Source: Xanthomonas hyacinthi
Lineage (GTDB): Bacteria; Pseudomonadota; Gammaproteobacteria; Xanthomonadales; Xanthomonadaceae
Length of the DNA stretch: 64,000 nt
Reading direction: 5' to 3'
Assembly: GCF_009769165.1 (NCBI RefSeq)
Contig: NZ_CP043476.1
Coordinates: 868,001 to 932,000 of the forward strand
Shown: positions 1 to 9,292 of the stretch, in pieces
Layout of the letters: the number at the start of each line of letters is the position of its first letter
How positions within the stretch are numbered: the first letter of the stretch is position 1
Program-made: the position numbers and the translations under genes
Notes under the pieces: model-generated
What the model was told of the DNA's origin: nothing
The model's database searches: none
Seen by the model: the letters and a program-made list of their open reading frames with translations, nothing else

Positions 1-29
1 TCGCCTGCTATAAACGGCGGAAGGACACG

Positions 30-1382
30 ATGCCATTGCGACAGAGCGCGCTCCCGATGCCCCGCCACATCCGTTCCGCCTGGTTCAAGACCCTCGGCAC
101 CCTGGCCGCGCTGCTGCTGCTGGCGGTGCTGGTCGGCTGGGTCGGCGGTCACGTGTGGATGACGTTGACCCTGGCTTCGCTGGCGGTGATGGGCTGGCAC
201 TACTGGCGTCTGCGCCGCGTGCTGCGCCGGCTGACCGCACGCCAGCGCTGGGAACCGCCGGCCGGCACCGGCGTATGGAATGAGCTGGACCGGCTACTGT
301 ACCGCAGCCAGGCGGAAATGCGCACGCGCAAGCGGCGCCTGCTGGACATGCTGCGCGCCTACCGCGCCGCCGCCGCCGCGCTGCCCGACGCGGTGGTGGT
401 GGTGGACCGCAACAGCCAGCGCATCCAGTGGTTCAACGAAGCCGCCGGCACCCTGCTCGGCCTGCGCCATCCCGGCGACCTGAACGTGCCGGTGGTGCAG
501 CGCCTGCAGCCGATGCCGCTGGCGCACTGGCTGGCCGGCGGCCGCAACGCCGAGCCGATGCTGGACACGCCCTCGCCGATCGACGACCGGCTGCGCCTGA
601 ACCTGCGCCTGATTCCCTACTCCGACAACTACTGGCTGCTGGTCGCGCGCGACGTCAGCAAGCTGCTGCAGCTGGAGCAGGTGCGCCGCGATTTCGTCGC
701 CAACGTCTCGCACGAACTGCGCACGCCTCTGACCGTGGTGCACGGCTACCTGGACATGCTCGATCCGGAGGATTTCCCCGATTCCGGGCCGATGATCGCC
801 GAGATGCGCAAGCAGTCGCAGCGCATGACCCAGCTGGTCGAAGACCTGCTGACCCTGTCGCGGCTGGAATCGCAGGAACACGCCAACGAGGAGAGCATCG
901 CGATGGCGCCGATGCTGGCCACGCTGCGCCGCGAGGCCGAGGCGCATAGCCAGGGCCGGCACCGCATCGAGGTGCACGACGAGGCCGATCTGGACCTGGT
1001 CGGGTCCAACAAGGAATTGCACAGCGCCTTCTCCAACCTGGTCACCAACGCAGTGCGCTACACCCCTGCCGGCGGCTCGGTCAGCATCGTCTTCGCCCGC
1101 GAAGGCGACGGCGCGGTGCTGTCGGTGCGCGACAGCGGCTACGGCATCCCCTCGCACCACCTGCCGCGCATCACCGAACGCTTCTACCGCGTCTCCAGCA
1201 GCCGTTCGCGCGAGAGCGGCGGCACCGGGCTGGGACTGTCGATCGTCAAGCATGTGCTGGGCCTGCACCAGGCGCGGCTGGACATCGAAAGCGAAGTCGG
1301 CAAGGGCAGCACGTTCTCCTGCCACTTCGGTGCCGGCCGCGTGCATCCGCGGCGCGACCATGCCACCCTGATCTCCGCCTAA
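30..1382 (+). CDS. phoR: Phosphate regulon sensor histidine kinase PhoR
   Basis: Membrane sensor kinase of 450 aa that phosphorylates PhoB under phosphate limitation and feeds the Pho regulon. Two N-terminal hydrophobic segments (about residues 20-55) are followed by a PAS-like region (about 115-210), a HisKA domain with the phosphoacceptor in SHELRTP (His228) and a HATPase domain ending with GTGLGLS (near residue 398). A GGAAGGA ribosome site lies about 6 bases before the ATG. The bases just before it could hold the last codons of phoB, but too little is present to say. ppk and ppx follow on the same strand, 11 bases after the stop, linking phosphate sensing to polyphosphate metabolism. An internal ATG at codon 10 is an alternative start. 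Confidence 0.93.
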   Translation: MPLRQSALPMPRHIRSAWFKTLGTLAALLLLAVLVGWVGGHVWMTLTLASLAVMGWHYWRLRRVLRRLTARQRWEPPAGTGVWNELDRLLYRSQAEMRTRKRRLLDMLRAYRAAAAALPDAVVVVDRNSQRIQWFNEAAGTLLGLRHPGDLNVPVVQRLQPMPLAHWLAGGRNAEPMLDTPSPIDDRLRLNLRLIPYSDNYWLLVARDVSKLLQLEQVRRDFVANVSHELRTPLTVVHGYLDMLDPEDFPDSGPMIAEMRKQSQRMTQLVEDLLTLSRLESQEHANEESIAMAPMLATLRREAEAHSQGRHRIEVHDEADLDLVGSNKELHSAFSNLVTNAVRYTPAGGSVSIVFAREGDGAVLSVRDSGYGIPSHHLPRITERFYRVSSSRSRESGGTGLGLSIVKHVLGLHQARLDIESEVGKGSTFSCHFGAGRVHPRRDHATLISA

Positions 1383-1393
1383 CGAGTACCGCC

Positions 1394-3490
1394 ATGCCCC
1401 GCGCCGCCGCCCTGCCGCCCACGCCACCACCGGACGTTCCCAGCGACCCGCTGCGCGACCCGTCGCTGTACCTCAACCGCGAACTGTCGCAACTGGATTT
1501 CAACTTCCGCGTGCTGGCGCAGGCGCAGGATCCGAGCGTGCCGCTGCTGGAGCGGCTGCGCTTCCTGTGCATCTCCTGCACCAACCTCGACGAGTTCTTC
1601 GAGATCCGCGCCGCCACCGTGCGCCATGCGCTGGAGTTCGGCCTGCCGCCGGCGCCGGACGGGCTGAGCTCGAGCGCGATCCTCAACTCCATCCACGACC
1701 GCGCCGCGCAGCTGGTCGACCACCAGTACCGCTGCTGGAACGAAGTGCTGCGGCCGGCACTGAAGGACGCCGGCATCGGCGTGCTCGGCCGCAACAGCTG
1801 GAACGCGCGGCAGAAGCGCTGGCTGCGCGCCTACTTCCGCAACGAGATCATGCCGGTGCTGTCGCCGCTGGGCCTGGACCCGGCGCATCCGTTCCCGAAG
1901 ATCCTCAACAAGTCGCTGAACATCGTGGTGGTGCTGAAGGGCACCGACGCGTTCGGCCGCGTCGGCCACCTGGCGATCGTGCGCGCGCCGCGTTCGCTGC
2001 CGCGCATCATCCAGCTGCCGGAAAGCCTGTCCGAAGGCGGCCAGAGCTTCGTGTTCCTGTCCTCGGTGCTGTCCACCTTCGTCGACGAACTGTTCCCGGG
2101 CATGGAGGTGATGGGCTCCTACCAGTTCCGCGTGACCCGCAATTCCGAGCTGGTGGTGGACGAGGAGGAAGTGGAGAACCTGGCGCTGGCGCTGCGCGAC
2201 GAGCTGGTCAACCGCGGCTACCGGCCGGCGGTGCGGCTGGAGATCGCCGAGGACTGCCCGAAGTCGATCATGCGCACGCTGCTGCAGAACTTCGAATTGC
2301 CGGAAAACGCGGTCTACCGCATCAACGGCCCGGTCAATCTGAGCCGGGTCGACCAGGTCTACGACCTGGTGCAGCGCCCGGAGCTGAAGTATCCGCCGAT
2401 GAATCCGCGCACACTGCGCGACAGCGAAGGCATCTTCGAGATCGTCGCGGCCGGCGACGTGCTGCTGCACCATCCGTTCGACGCGTTCACCGCGGTGCTG
2501 GACCTGATCAAGCAGGCCGCGGTGGACCCGCAGGTGCTGGCGATCAAGCAGACCCTGTACCGCACCGGCAAGGACTCGGGCATCGTCGATGCGCTGGTGC
2601 TGGCCGCGCGCAACGGCAAGGACGTGACCGTGGTGGTCGAGCTGCGCGCGCGCTTCGACGAGGAAGCCAACCTGGGCCTGGCCGATCGCCTGCAGGAAGC
2701 CGGCGTGCAGGTGGTGTACGGCGTGGTCGGCTACAAGACCCACGCCAAGATGCTGCTGATCGTGCGCCGCGAAGGCCGCAAGCTGCGCCGCTACGTGCAC
2801 CTGGGCACCGGCAACTATCACAGCGGTACCGCGCGCGCCTACACCGACCTGAGCCTGATCACCGCCGATGCGGACATCTGCAACGACGTGCACCTGCTGT
2901 TCCAGCAGCTGTCCGGGCTGGCGCCGAAGATCCGCCTCAAGCGCCTGCTGCAATCGCCGTTCACCCTGCACCCGGGGGTGCTGCACCGGATCGAGCGCGA
3001 GACCAAGCTGGCCCTGGCCGGGCGCCCGGGCCGCATCATCGCCAAGATGAACGCGCTCAACGAGCCGCAGGTGATCCGCGCGCTGTACGCGGCCTCGCAG
3101 GCCGGGGTCAAGATCGACCTGATCGTGCGCGGCGCGTGCACGCTGCGCCCCGGCGTGCAGGGCGTGTCGGACAACATCCGGGTGCGTTCGATCGTCGGTC
3201 GCTTCCTCGAGCACAGCCGCATCTACTGGTTCGGCAACGACGGCGCGCCGGAACTGTTCTGCGCCAGCGCCGACTGGCTGGAGCGCAATCTGCTGCGGCG
3301 CGTGGAGACCTGTTTCCCGATCCTGGATCCGGAGCTGGTCAAGCGCATCCATCGCGAGGTGTTGCAGAACTATCTGGCCGACAATGCCAATGCGTGGGAG
3401 CTGGATGCCAGCGGCAACTACCGCAAGCTGGCGCCGGGCCAGGACCAGCCGCTGCATTCGGCGCAGCTGACCCTGCTCGACGGACTCTGA
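1394..3490 (+). CDS. ppk: Polyphosphate kinase PPK1
   Basis: Makes inorganic polyphosphate reversibly from ATP. At 698 aa it is a full-length PPK1 with the N-terminal helical domain (YLNRELSQLDFN), the head domain and two phospholipase-D-like C-terminal domains. The autophosphorylated histidine is expected in KTHAK (His450) and the second conserved histidine in LEHSR (His607), corresponding to His435 and His592 of the E. coli enzyme; HLGTGNYH is also present. The start lies 11 bases after phoR and ppx begins 59 bases after the stop, so the three genes probably form one transcription unit with polymer synthesis and degradation side by side. Confidence 0.95.
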   Translation: MPRAAALPPTPPPDVPSDPLRDPSLYLNRELSQLDFNFRVLAQAQDPSVPLLERLRFLCISCTNLDEFFEIRAATVRHALEFGLPPAPDGLSSSAILNSIHDRAAQLVDHQYRCWNEVLRPALKDAGIGVLGRNSWNARQKRWLRAYFRNEIMPVLSPLGLDPAHPFPKILNKSLNIVVVLKGTDAFGRVGHLAIVRAPRSLPRIIQLPESLSEGGQSFVFLSSVLSTFVDELFPGMEVMGSYQFRVTRNSELVVDEEEVENLALALRDELVNRGYRPAVRLEIAEDCPKSIMRTLLQNFELPENAVYRINGPVNLSRVDQVYDLVQRPELKYPPMNPRTLRDSEGIFEIVAAGDVLLHHPFDAFTAVLDLIKQAAVDPQVLAIKQTLYRTGKDSGIVDALVLAARNGKDVTVVVELRARFDEEANLGLADRLQEAGVQVVYGVVGYKTHAKMLLIVRREGRKLRRYVHLGTGNYHSGTARAYTDLSLITADADICNDVHLLFQQLSGLAPKIRLKRLLQSPFTLHPGVLHRIERETKLALAGRPGRIIAKMNALNEPQVIRALYAASQAGVKIDLIVRGACTLRPGVQGVSDNIRVRSIVGRFLEHSRIYWFGNDGAPELFCASADWLERNLLRRVETCFPILDPELVKRIHREVLQNYLADNANAWELDASGNYRKLAPGQDQPLHSAQLTLLDGL

Positions 3491-3549
3491 GCCACGCCGC
3501 CCGCGCGCCGATGGACGGCATCGGCCGTGCATCGGCTACCATCCCGCCC

Positions 3550-5073
3550 ATGCCTCCCATCTCCCCGTACACGCCGTTGCGCGATGGCGACCTGCTGGCC
3601 GCCATCGACCTGGGTTCCAACAGTTTCCATATGGTCGTGGCGCGCTATCAGCTCGGGCAGCTGCGGGTGGTGGACCGCCTGCGCGAGACCGTGCGCATGG
3701 CCGACGGCCTGGACAACAAGGGCGGGCTGTCGGCGGACGCGCGGCAGCGCGCGCTGGAATGCCTGGCGCGCTTCGGCCAGCGCATCCGCGACGTGCCGTC
3801 GCTGCACGTGCGCGCGCTGGCCACCAACACCGTGCGCCAGCTGCGCTCGCCGCAGGCGTTCCTGATCCCCGGCGAAACCGCGCTCGGCCATCCGATCGAA
3901 GTGGTCAGCGGCCGCGAGGAAGCACGCCTGATCTACCTGGGCGTGGCGCATGCGCAGCCGCCCAAGCCGGACCAGCGCCGGCTGGTGATCGACATCGGCG
4001 GCGGCTCCACCGAATTCATCATCGGCCGCGGCTTCCAGACCCTGGAACGCGAAAGCCTGCAGGCCGGCTGCATCGCCAGCACGCGGCGCTTCTTCCCCGG
4101 CGGCAAGCTGTCGAAGAAGAAATGGAAGGACGCGCTGACCGAGATCGGTGCCGAATTCCAGCAGTTCGCCGGGCTGTACCGCGCGCTGGGCTGGGACGAG
4201 GCGCTGGGTTCGTCGGGCACGCACAAGGCGATCGGCGAGATCTGCGCGGCGATGAAGCTGACCAAGGGCACGATCACCGCCGAGGCGCTGCCGCAGCTGC
4301 GCGAACGCCTGCTGCTGGCCAAGCGCATCGAGGACATCGATTTGCCCGGCCTGTCCGCCGACCGCCGGCCGATCATCGCCGGCGGCGTGCTGGTGCTGGA
4401 AGCCGCGTTCCAGGCGCTGGGCCTGCAGCGCCTGATGGTGAGCAAGGCAGCCATGCGCGAAGGCATCCTGTACGACATGCTCGGCCGCGGCGGCGAGAAC
4501 GATCCGCGCGCCACCGCGATCGCCGCGCTGACCCAGCGCTACGGCATCGACGCGGCGCAGGCCGCGCGCGTGGAAGCCACCGCGATGGCGCTGTTCGAGC
4601 AGGTCGCCACCGATTGGGCGCTGGATGCCGACGACGGGCGCATGCTCGGCTGGGCCGCGCGCCTGCACGAACTCGGCCAGGTCATCGCGCACAGCCAGTA
4701 CCACGTGCACGGCGCCTACGTGCTCGAGCATTCCGACATCGCCGGCTTCTCGCGGCAGGAACAGCAGGTGCTGGCGACGCTGGTGCGTACCCATCGCCGC
4801 AACGTGCCCAAGACCGCGTTCGACGCCCTGCCCGACCGCGTGCTGCTCAGCGCCAGGCGCAAGGCCGCGCTGCTGCGGCTGGCGGTGCTGCTGCACCGCG
4901 CGCACGAATCCGAGCCGATCCCGTCGCTGGAGCTGAGGGCCAGCGGCGACGACCTGCACCTGATCCTGTCGCAGCCATGGATCGAATCGCGGCCGCTGCA
5001 GCGCGCCGACCTGATCGGCGAAGTCGAGGGCATGGCCGGGCTGGGCATCAATTTCCGGCCGTTTGTGGCTTGA
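3550..5073 (+). CDS. ppx: Exopolyphosphatase (Ppx/GppA family)
   Basis: Releases orthophosphate from polyphosphate ends, opposing PPK. The 507-aa product has the actin-like ATPase fold signature AAIDLGSNSFH (residues 17-27) and the phosphate-binding loop DIGGGSTEF (148-156), then a C-terminal HD-type helical domain (RLHELGQ, then HVHGAYVLEHSD). The chosen ATG puts the first strand at the usual distance from the N-terminus. An in-frame ATG at 3511 would add 13 non-conserved residues; the frame is also open upstream inside ppk but that is a shadow. Family members may instead act as guanosine pentaphosphatase (GppA), but adjacency to ppk favours Ppx. Confidence 0.93.
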   Translation: MPPISPYTPLRDGDLLAAIDLGSNSFHMVVARYQLGQLRVVDRLRETVRMADGLDNKGGLSADARQRALECLARFGQRIRDVPSLHVRALATNTVRQLRSPQAFLIPGETALGHPIEVVSGREEARLIYLGVAHAQPPKPDQRRLVIDIGGGSTEFIIGRGFQTLERESLQAGCIASTRRFFPGGKLSKKKWKDALTEIGAEFQQFAGLYRALGWDEALGSSGTHKAIGEICAAMKLTKGTITAEALPQLRERLLLAKRIEDIDLPGLSADRRPIIAGGVLVLEAAFQALGLQRLMVSKAAMREGILYDMLGRGGENDPRATAIAALTQRYGIDAAQAARVEATAMALFEQVATDWALDADDGRMLGWAARLHELGQVIAHSQYHVHGAYVLEHSDIAGFSRQEQQVLATLVRTHRRNVPKTAFDALPDRVLLSARRKAALLRLAVLLHRAHESEPIPSLELRASGDDLHLILSQPWIESRPLQRADLIGEVEGMAGLGINFRPFVA

Positions 5074-5078
5074 AGGCT

Positions 5079-5100
5079 GGAAATCGGGAATAGGGAATCG
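5079..5100. repeat. Short GGGAATCG-type repeat
   Basis: Immediately after the ppx stop there are three tandem degenerate units of the form GGAAATC, GGGAATA, GGGAATCG. Related units occur at 6914-6989 and, as GGGACTC, at 25093-25344. This is a small dispersed simple repeat in a 194-base gap that otherwise only carries the leader of the next gene. Confidence 0.6.
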
Positions 5101-5267
5101 CAAAAGCGGGGCTGTCACCGCGCTTGTTGCGAGCCGTATTGCCCTCACCCGGGGCCGGCGATGAAAGCGCGGCTAAACGCCCGCGATCGGCGTCATCATT
5201 CCTACATGCGCCGGACATGTTCGCTTCACCGCCTCGCGCCAAGCTTTGGCAAACCGGAGCCTGAAGC

Positions 5268-6401
5268 ATGCGCTACGCGATCGTCACCGAGACGTACCCC
5301 CCTGAGGTCAACGGCGTCGCACTGACCGTGCAGGGGCTGGAACTGGGATTGCGTGCGCTCGGCCATCAGGTCGACGTGGTGCGCCCGCGCCAGGTCGGCG
5401 ACGGACACGATGCCGATGCGCGCCTGGTGCGCGGTGCGGCGCTGCCGCGCTACCCCGGCCTGAAGTTCGGCCTGCCCGCGCCGCGGCGCCTGGCCCGGCT
5501 GTGGCAGGCCACGCCGCCGGACGCGGTCTACATCGCCACCGAAGGCCCGCTCGGCTGGTCGGCGCTGCGCAGCGCGCGGCGCCTGGGCATCCCGATCGCC
5601 ACCGGCTTCCACACCCGCTTCGACGAATACCTGCCCCAGTACGGCGCCGCCTGGCTGCAGTCGACCGCGCTGCGCTGGATGCGGCGCTTCCACAACCAGG
5701 CCGCCGCGACCCTGGTGCCGACCCGCGAACTGCTGGGCTTCCTCGCCGGGCAAGGCTTCGAGCGCGTGCGCCTGCTGGCGCGCGCGGTGGACAACCGCCA
5801 GTTCGAACCGCAGCGCCGCGATGCGCAGCTGCGCCGCGAATGGGGCCTGGAGGCGGATGGCTGCGCGGCCCTGTACGTCGGCCGCATCGCTTCGGAAAAG
5901 AACCTGCCGCTGGCGGTGCGCGCGTTCCGGCAACTGCAGCAGGTGCGGCCGGACGCGCGCTTCGTCTGGGTCGGCGACGGCCCGATGCGCGCGCGCCTGG
6001 CGCAGGAAAACCCCGACTTCCTCTTCTGCGGCGTGCAACGCGGCGACGCGCTGGCGCGGCACTTCGCCAGCGGCGACCTGTTCCTGTTCCCCAGCCGCAG
6101 CGAGACCTTCGGCAACGTGACCCTGGAAGCGATGGCCAGCGGCGTGGCCACGGTCGCCTTCGACTACGGCGCGGCGCGCGAATACCTGCGCGACGGCGTC
6201 AACGGCGCGGCGGTGGCCGACGACGAAAGCTTCGTCGCCGCGGCAGTGCGCCTGGCCGGCGACGACGCCCTGCGCCGGCAGCTTGGCCAGGCCGCCTGCG
6301 CGGCGATGCAGCAGCTGCGCCCGGAACGGGTGGTGGCCGATTTCGACGCGCTTCTCGGCGAACTGGCTTGCAGCAGGAGGACCCATGTCGACGCGGCTTG
6401 A
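5268..6401 (+). CDS. GT4-family glycosyltransferase, probable GDP-mannose-dependent mannosyltransferase
   Basis: 377-aa GT-B glycosyltransferase. The N-terminal acceptor domain begins with ETYPPEVNGVALT, a hallmark of MgtA/PimB-type alpha-mannosyltransferases acting on membrane lipids. The C-terminal nucleotide-sugar domain shows YVGRIASEKNL and the EX7E-type region SRSETFGNVTLEAMASG. A GGAG ribosome site precedes the ATG. The last 17 bases overlap the next gene, a PAP2 phosphatase, so the pair is translationally coupled and probably acts on one lipid-linked or phospholipid substrate. The donor and acceptor are inferred from family resemblance only. Confidence 0.85.
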   Translation: MRYAIVTETYPPEVNGVALTVQGLELGLRALGHQVDVVRPRQVGDGHDADARLVRGAALPRYPGLKFGLPAPRRLARLWQATPPDAVYIATEGPLGWSALRSARRLGIPIATGFHTRFDEYLPQYGAAWLQSTALRWMRRFHNQAAATLVPTRELLGFLAGQGFERVRLLARAVDNRQFEPQRRDAQLRREWGLEADGCAALYVGRIASEKNLPLAVRAFRQLQQVRPDARFVWVGDGPMRARLAQENPDFLFCGVQRGDALARHFASGDLFLFPSRSETFGNVTLEAMASGVATVAFDYGAAREYLRDGVNGAAVADDESFVAAAVRLAGDDALRRQLGQAACAAMQQLRPERVVADFDALLGELACSRRTHVDAA

Positions 6402-6909
6402 GATCCTGCGCGGGCACGAAGCGCGTTGGTGCCGGCGCGCCAACCACTGGTGCCGGCGGCGTTCGGTGCGGCGCTGCTTCGCGCTGATCAGCCGGCTCGG
6501 CGACGGCGTGTTCTGGTACGCGCTGATGACCTTGCTGGTGGTCTGCGACGGCATGGACGGCGTGTTCGCCTCCGCGCACATGGCCGCCACCGGCGTGGTC
6601 GCGCTGAGCCTGTACAAGGGCCTCAAGCGCTGGACCCGGCGCCCGCGCCCGTACGCGGCCGACCTGCGCATCCGCGCCTGGGTGGCGCCGCTGGACGAGT
6701 TCAGCTTCCCGTCCGGGCACACCTTGCATGCGGTGTCGTTCGGCATCGTCGCGCTGGCCTACTACCCCTGGCTGGCGCCATTGCTGATTCCCTTCATCGC
6801 CTGCGTGGCGCTGTCGCGGGTGGTGCTGGGCCTGCATTACCCCAGCGACGTGCTCGCCGCCACCGCGATCGGCGCACTGCTGGCCGGGGTGTCGCTGTGG
6901 GTGGTTTGA
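6385..6909 (+). CDS. PAP2-family membrane phosphatase
   Basis: 174-aa integral membrane acid phosphatase of the PAP2 superfamily, which removes phosphate from lipid phosphates or polyprenyl diphosphates. The tripartite motif is complete: KRWTRRPRP (motif 1), FPSGH (motif 2) and [12 protein letters not shown] (motif 3), separated by hydrophobic helices. The start is fixed by a perfect AGGAGG at 6375-6380, and the gene overlaps the end of the glycosyltransferase by 17 bases. The pairing suggests it dephosphorylates a glycolipid intermediate made by its neighbour, but this is inference. Confidence 0.88.
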   Translation: MSTRLEILRGHEARWCRRANHWCRRRSVRRCFALISRLGDGVFWYALMTLLVVCDGMDGVFASAHMAATGVVALSLYKGLKRWTRRPRPYAADLRIRAWVAPLDEFSFPSGHTLHAVSFGIVALAYYPWLAPLLIPFIACVALSRVVLGLHYPSDVLAATAIGALLAGVSLWVV

Positions 6910-6913
6910 GACT

Positions 6914-6989
6914 GGGAATGGAGAACCGGGAATAGGGAATGGGAAGAGCCGGCGCCTTTTCCATTCCCGATTCCCCATTCTCCATTTCC
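6914..6989. repeat. Imperfect inverted repeat of GGGAAT-type units
   Basis: Two 31-base arms (6914-6944 and 6959-6989) match at 26 of 31 positions when one is reverse-complemented, separated by 14 bases. The arms are built from GGGAATGG / GGGAATA units, the same family as at 5079. It fills most of the gap between the PAP2 gene and lpxH and ends 20 bases before the lpxH start, so a transcript could fold into a long hairpin. Confidence 0.75.
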
Positions 6990-7009
6990 GGCTCCATTAC
7001 AATGCGGCA

Positions 7010-7747
7010 ATGACGACGCTGTTCATCTCCGACCTGCACCTGGATCCGGCCCGGCCGGCGATCACCGAACTGTTTCTGGACTTCCTGCGCGGCGCAGCGC
7101 GCCAGGCCGAGGCGCTGTACATCCTCGGCGACCTGTTCGAGGCCTGGATCGGCGACGACACGCCGTCCGCGGCGGCCGATGCGGTAGCGCTCCAATTGCA
7201 TGCGCTTGGCGATGCCGGCGTGCCGGTGTTGTTCATGCACGGCAACCGCGACTTCCTGCTCGGCGCCGACTACGCGCGCCGCGCCGGCATGCGCCTGCTG
7301 CCCGATCCGTGCGTGATCGACCTGTACGCCGAGCCGACGCTGCTGCTGCACGGCGACCTGCTGTGCACCGACGACACCGCCTACCAGGCGTTCCGCGCGC
7401 AAACCCGCGACCCGGCGTTCCAGCAGCAGTTCCTGGCGCAGCCGCTGGCCGCGCGCATCGCCTATGCGCAGCAGGCGCGCGCCGCCAGCCAGGCGCGCCA
7501 GGCGGAAATGAAGCAGGGCGACACGGCGCAGTTCGAAACCGTCACCGACGTGGCGCCGGACGAGGTCGTGGCCAGCTTCGCGCGCTACGGCGTGGCGCGG
7601 ATGATCCATGGCCATACCCACCGCCCCGCCGTGCACACGCTGGACGTGAACGGCCGCAGCTGCACCCGCATCGTGCTCGGCGACTGGTACGCGCAAGGGT
7701 CGGTGCTGCGCGTGGATGCGCAGGGCAGCCGGCTGCAGCAGCTGTGA
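7010..7747 (+). CDS. lpxH: UDP-2,3-diacylglucosamine diphosphatase LpxH
   Basis: Calcineurin-like phosphoesterase that cleaves UDP-2,3-diacylglucosamine to lipid X and UMP in lipid A biosynthesis at the inner membrane face. The 245-aa length matches LpxH. Metal-binding motifs are in order: SDLHL (Asp8, His10), GDLFE (Asp41), GNRD (Asn79) and GHTHRP near the C-terminus. The region before the ATG is dominated by an inverted repeat and no clear Shine-Dalgarno is visible. Confidence 0.95.
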   Translation: MTTLFISDLHLDPARPAITELFLDFLRGAARQAEALYILGDLFEAWIGDDTPSAAADAVALQLHALGDAGVPVLFMHGNRDFLLGADYARRAGMRLLPDPCVIDLYAEPTLLLHGDLLCTDDTAYQAFRAQTRDPAFQQQFLAQPLAARIAYAQQARAASQARQAEMKQGDTAQFETVTDVAPDEVVASFARYGVARMIHGHTHRPAVHTLDVNGRSCTRIVLGDWYAQGSVLRVDAQGSRLQQL

Positions 7748-7787
7748 TCGGCAGCGGCGAGAAACGCGCGCGCAGAACCCGCGGCCG

Positions 7788-8294
7788 TTACAGCATGCCG
7801 CCGGCGCTGTCGCGCGCACGCTGCGCATAGCCGACGAAGCCGCCCTCGGCCGCGTCGTACCACAGGATCGCGCCGGAGCGTTCGACCCGGTAGCGGTCCC
7901 TGACCGGCGCGGTCTGCGGATCGCCCGGACAGCCGTCGCCATGCTTCTCGCGCACCGCGAACTCGATCGCGGCGGATGCGGTGGCCACCGGCAGCGCCGC
8001 TGCGGCGTCGGCGGCGGATTCGGCATCGGTTTCGGCGGCGTATTGCAGGCACTGCGCGTCGGCATAGACGTGGTCGGCCGCCAGGCGCGCCTCCAGCATG
8101 TCCAGCGCGCGGCGCTCGTCGAATGCCGCCAGCGGCGCATCGTCTGCGGCGGGTGCCGGTGCCGGTGCGGGTGCCGGTGCCGCCGCGGTCGCCGGCGTCT
8201 GCGGCGCGGTCGGTGGATCGGCCGCCGGACCGCAGCCCATGCTCAACAGCGCCAGCGCCAAGGCGGCTGGCACGCCCATGCTCTTCAACACCAT
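7788..8294 (-). CDS. Secreted or lipoprotein-like protein of unknown function
   Basis: 168 aa. The N-terminus is a signal peptide with a Cys at the end (ALALLSMGC), resembling but not matching a canonical lipobox. It is followed by an Ala/Pro-rich low-complexity linker (about residues 25-50) and a C-terminal globular part with three cysteines and a WYDAAEGGFVGYAQ segment. No domain recognised. A second Met six codons in (8279) is an alternative start. It stands alone, convergent with lpxH. Confidence 0.65.
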   Translation of the reverse strand: MVLKSMGVPAALALALLSMGCGPAADPPTAPQTPATAAAPAPAPAPAPAADDAPLAAFDERRALDMLEARLAADHVYADAQCLQYAAETDAESAADAAAALPVATASAAIEFAVREKHGDGCPGDPQTAPVRDRYRVERSGAILWYDAAEGGFVGYAQRARDSAGGML

Positions 8295-8448
8295 CGCCGA
8301 TTCCAGGAGTAGTGAGCGGTGCACGCCCGGCCATGCCGGAGACGTCGCCGCGCAGCGCAGCATAGCCGAAGCCGGACGCCATGGCGTCCGGCCGGCCTGC
8401 GGATCGGCAAGCGCCCTCCCGGCGCACGCGCAGCGGCGCCGCCGCGCC

Positions 8449-9270
8449 TCAGCCGGCCTGGCGCTGCAAGGCGAGCAGCTCGTCCTCGTCGAAGCCGGCC
8501 AGCAGCCGCGCCGGCAGGTTGAACGGGCCGTGCAGATAGCCGCCGGCGTAGTCGCGCAGCAGCTCGGCGAACCGGGCGCGCGGCTCGATCCCGGCACGCG
8601 CGCAATACCAACGGTACCAGCGCGAGCCGGCGGCGACGTGCGCCACTTCCTCGCGCAGGATCAGTTCCAGAATTTCGACGGTGGCGTGGTCGCCGAGCGC
8701 GCGCAGCTTGACGATCATGCCCGGGGTCACGTCCAGGCCGCGCGCCTCCAGCACGCGCGGCACCAGCGCCATGCGCGCCAGGCCGTCGTGCGCGGTCTTC
8801 TCGCACATTTCCCACAATCCGTTGTGCGCGGCGAAATCGCCATAGTCGTGGCCCAGCGCGCGCAGCCGGTCGCGCAGCAGCGTGAAATGGCGCGCTTCGT
8901 CGGCGGCCACCGCCACCCAGTCGGCGTAGAACGCCTCGGGCAGCCCGCGAAAGCGGTACACCGCGTCCCAGGCCAGGTCGATCGCGTTGAGTTCGATGTG
9001 CGCGATCGCATGGATGAAGGCGGCGCGGCCTTCGGCGCTGCCCAGGCCGCGCCGCGGCAATTCGCGCGGATGCACCAACAGCGGCCGCGGCGGACGCCCC
9101 GGCATGCGGATCGGCTCGGGCTCGCCGGCAGCCGCCGGCACGCGCAGCGCGCCGGCGGCGAACGCGGCGGCGTAGCGCCGGGTCAGTGCAACCTTGTCCT
9201 CCGGCGCGCTGGCGGCCAGGCAGCGGCGTGCCGCGTGCAGCAGATCCCCACCGGCGTGCGCGTCGTGCAT
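8449..9270 (-). CDS. DUF455 ferritin-like protein
   Basis: 273-aa protein of the DUF455 ferritin-like family, distantly related to the diiron tRNA hydroxylase MiaE. Carboxylate/His pairs typical of a diiron four-helix bundle are visible: HIELNAIDLAWD, DEARHF and later HATVEILELILREEVAH. The ATG at 9270 has GGAG about 8 bases upstream and is preferred to an in-frame TTG at 9285. The stop of purF on the same strand lies 22 bases upstream of this start, so cotranscription with purF is possible. The substrate is unknown. Confidence 0.8.
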   Translation of the reverse strand: MHDAHAGGDLLHAARRCLAASAPEDKVALTRRYAAAFAAGALRVPAAAGEPEPIRMPGRPPRPLLVHPRELPRRGLGSAEGRAAFIHAIAHIELNAIDLAWDAVYRFRGLPEAFYADWVAVAADEARHFTLLRDRLRALGHDYGDFAAHNGLWEMCEKTAHDGLARMALVPRVLEARGLDVTPGMIVKLRALGDHATVEILELILREEVAHVAAGSRWYRWYCARAGIEPRARFAELLRDYAGGYLHGPFNLPARLLAGFDEDELLALQRQAG

Positions 9271-9292
9271 GCGTGCTCCACGCAAGGCCGCG

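Noticed and set aside
1..29. Last codons of phoB
   Set aside because: CGC CTG CTA TAA at 2-13 could end phoB, but four codons are not enough to support a feature.
1379..5148. Long open frames antisense to ppk and ppx (about 717 and 576 codons)
   Set aside because: GC-rich antisense frames with Arg/Gln/His-rich translations lacking motifs; the plus-strand genes carry all conserved family motifs.
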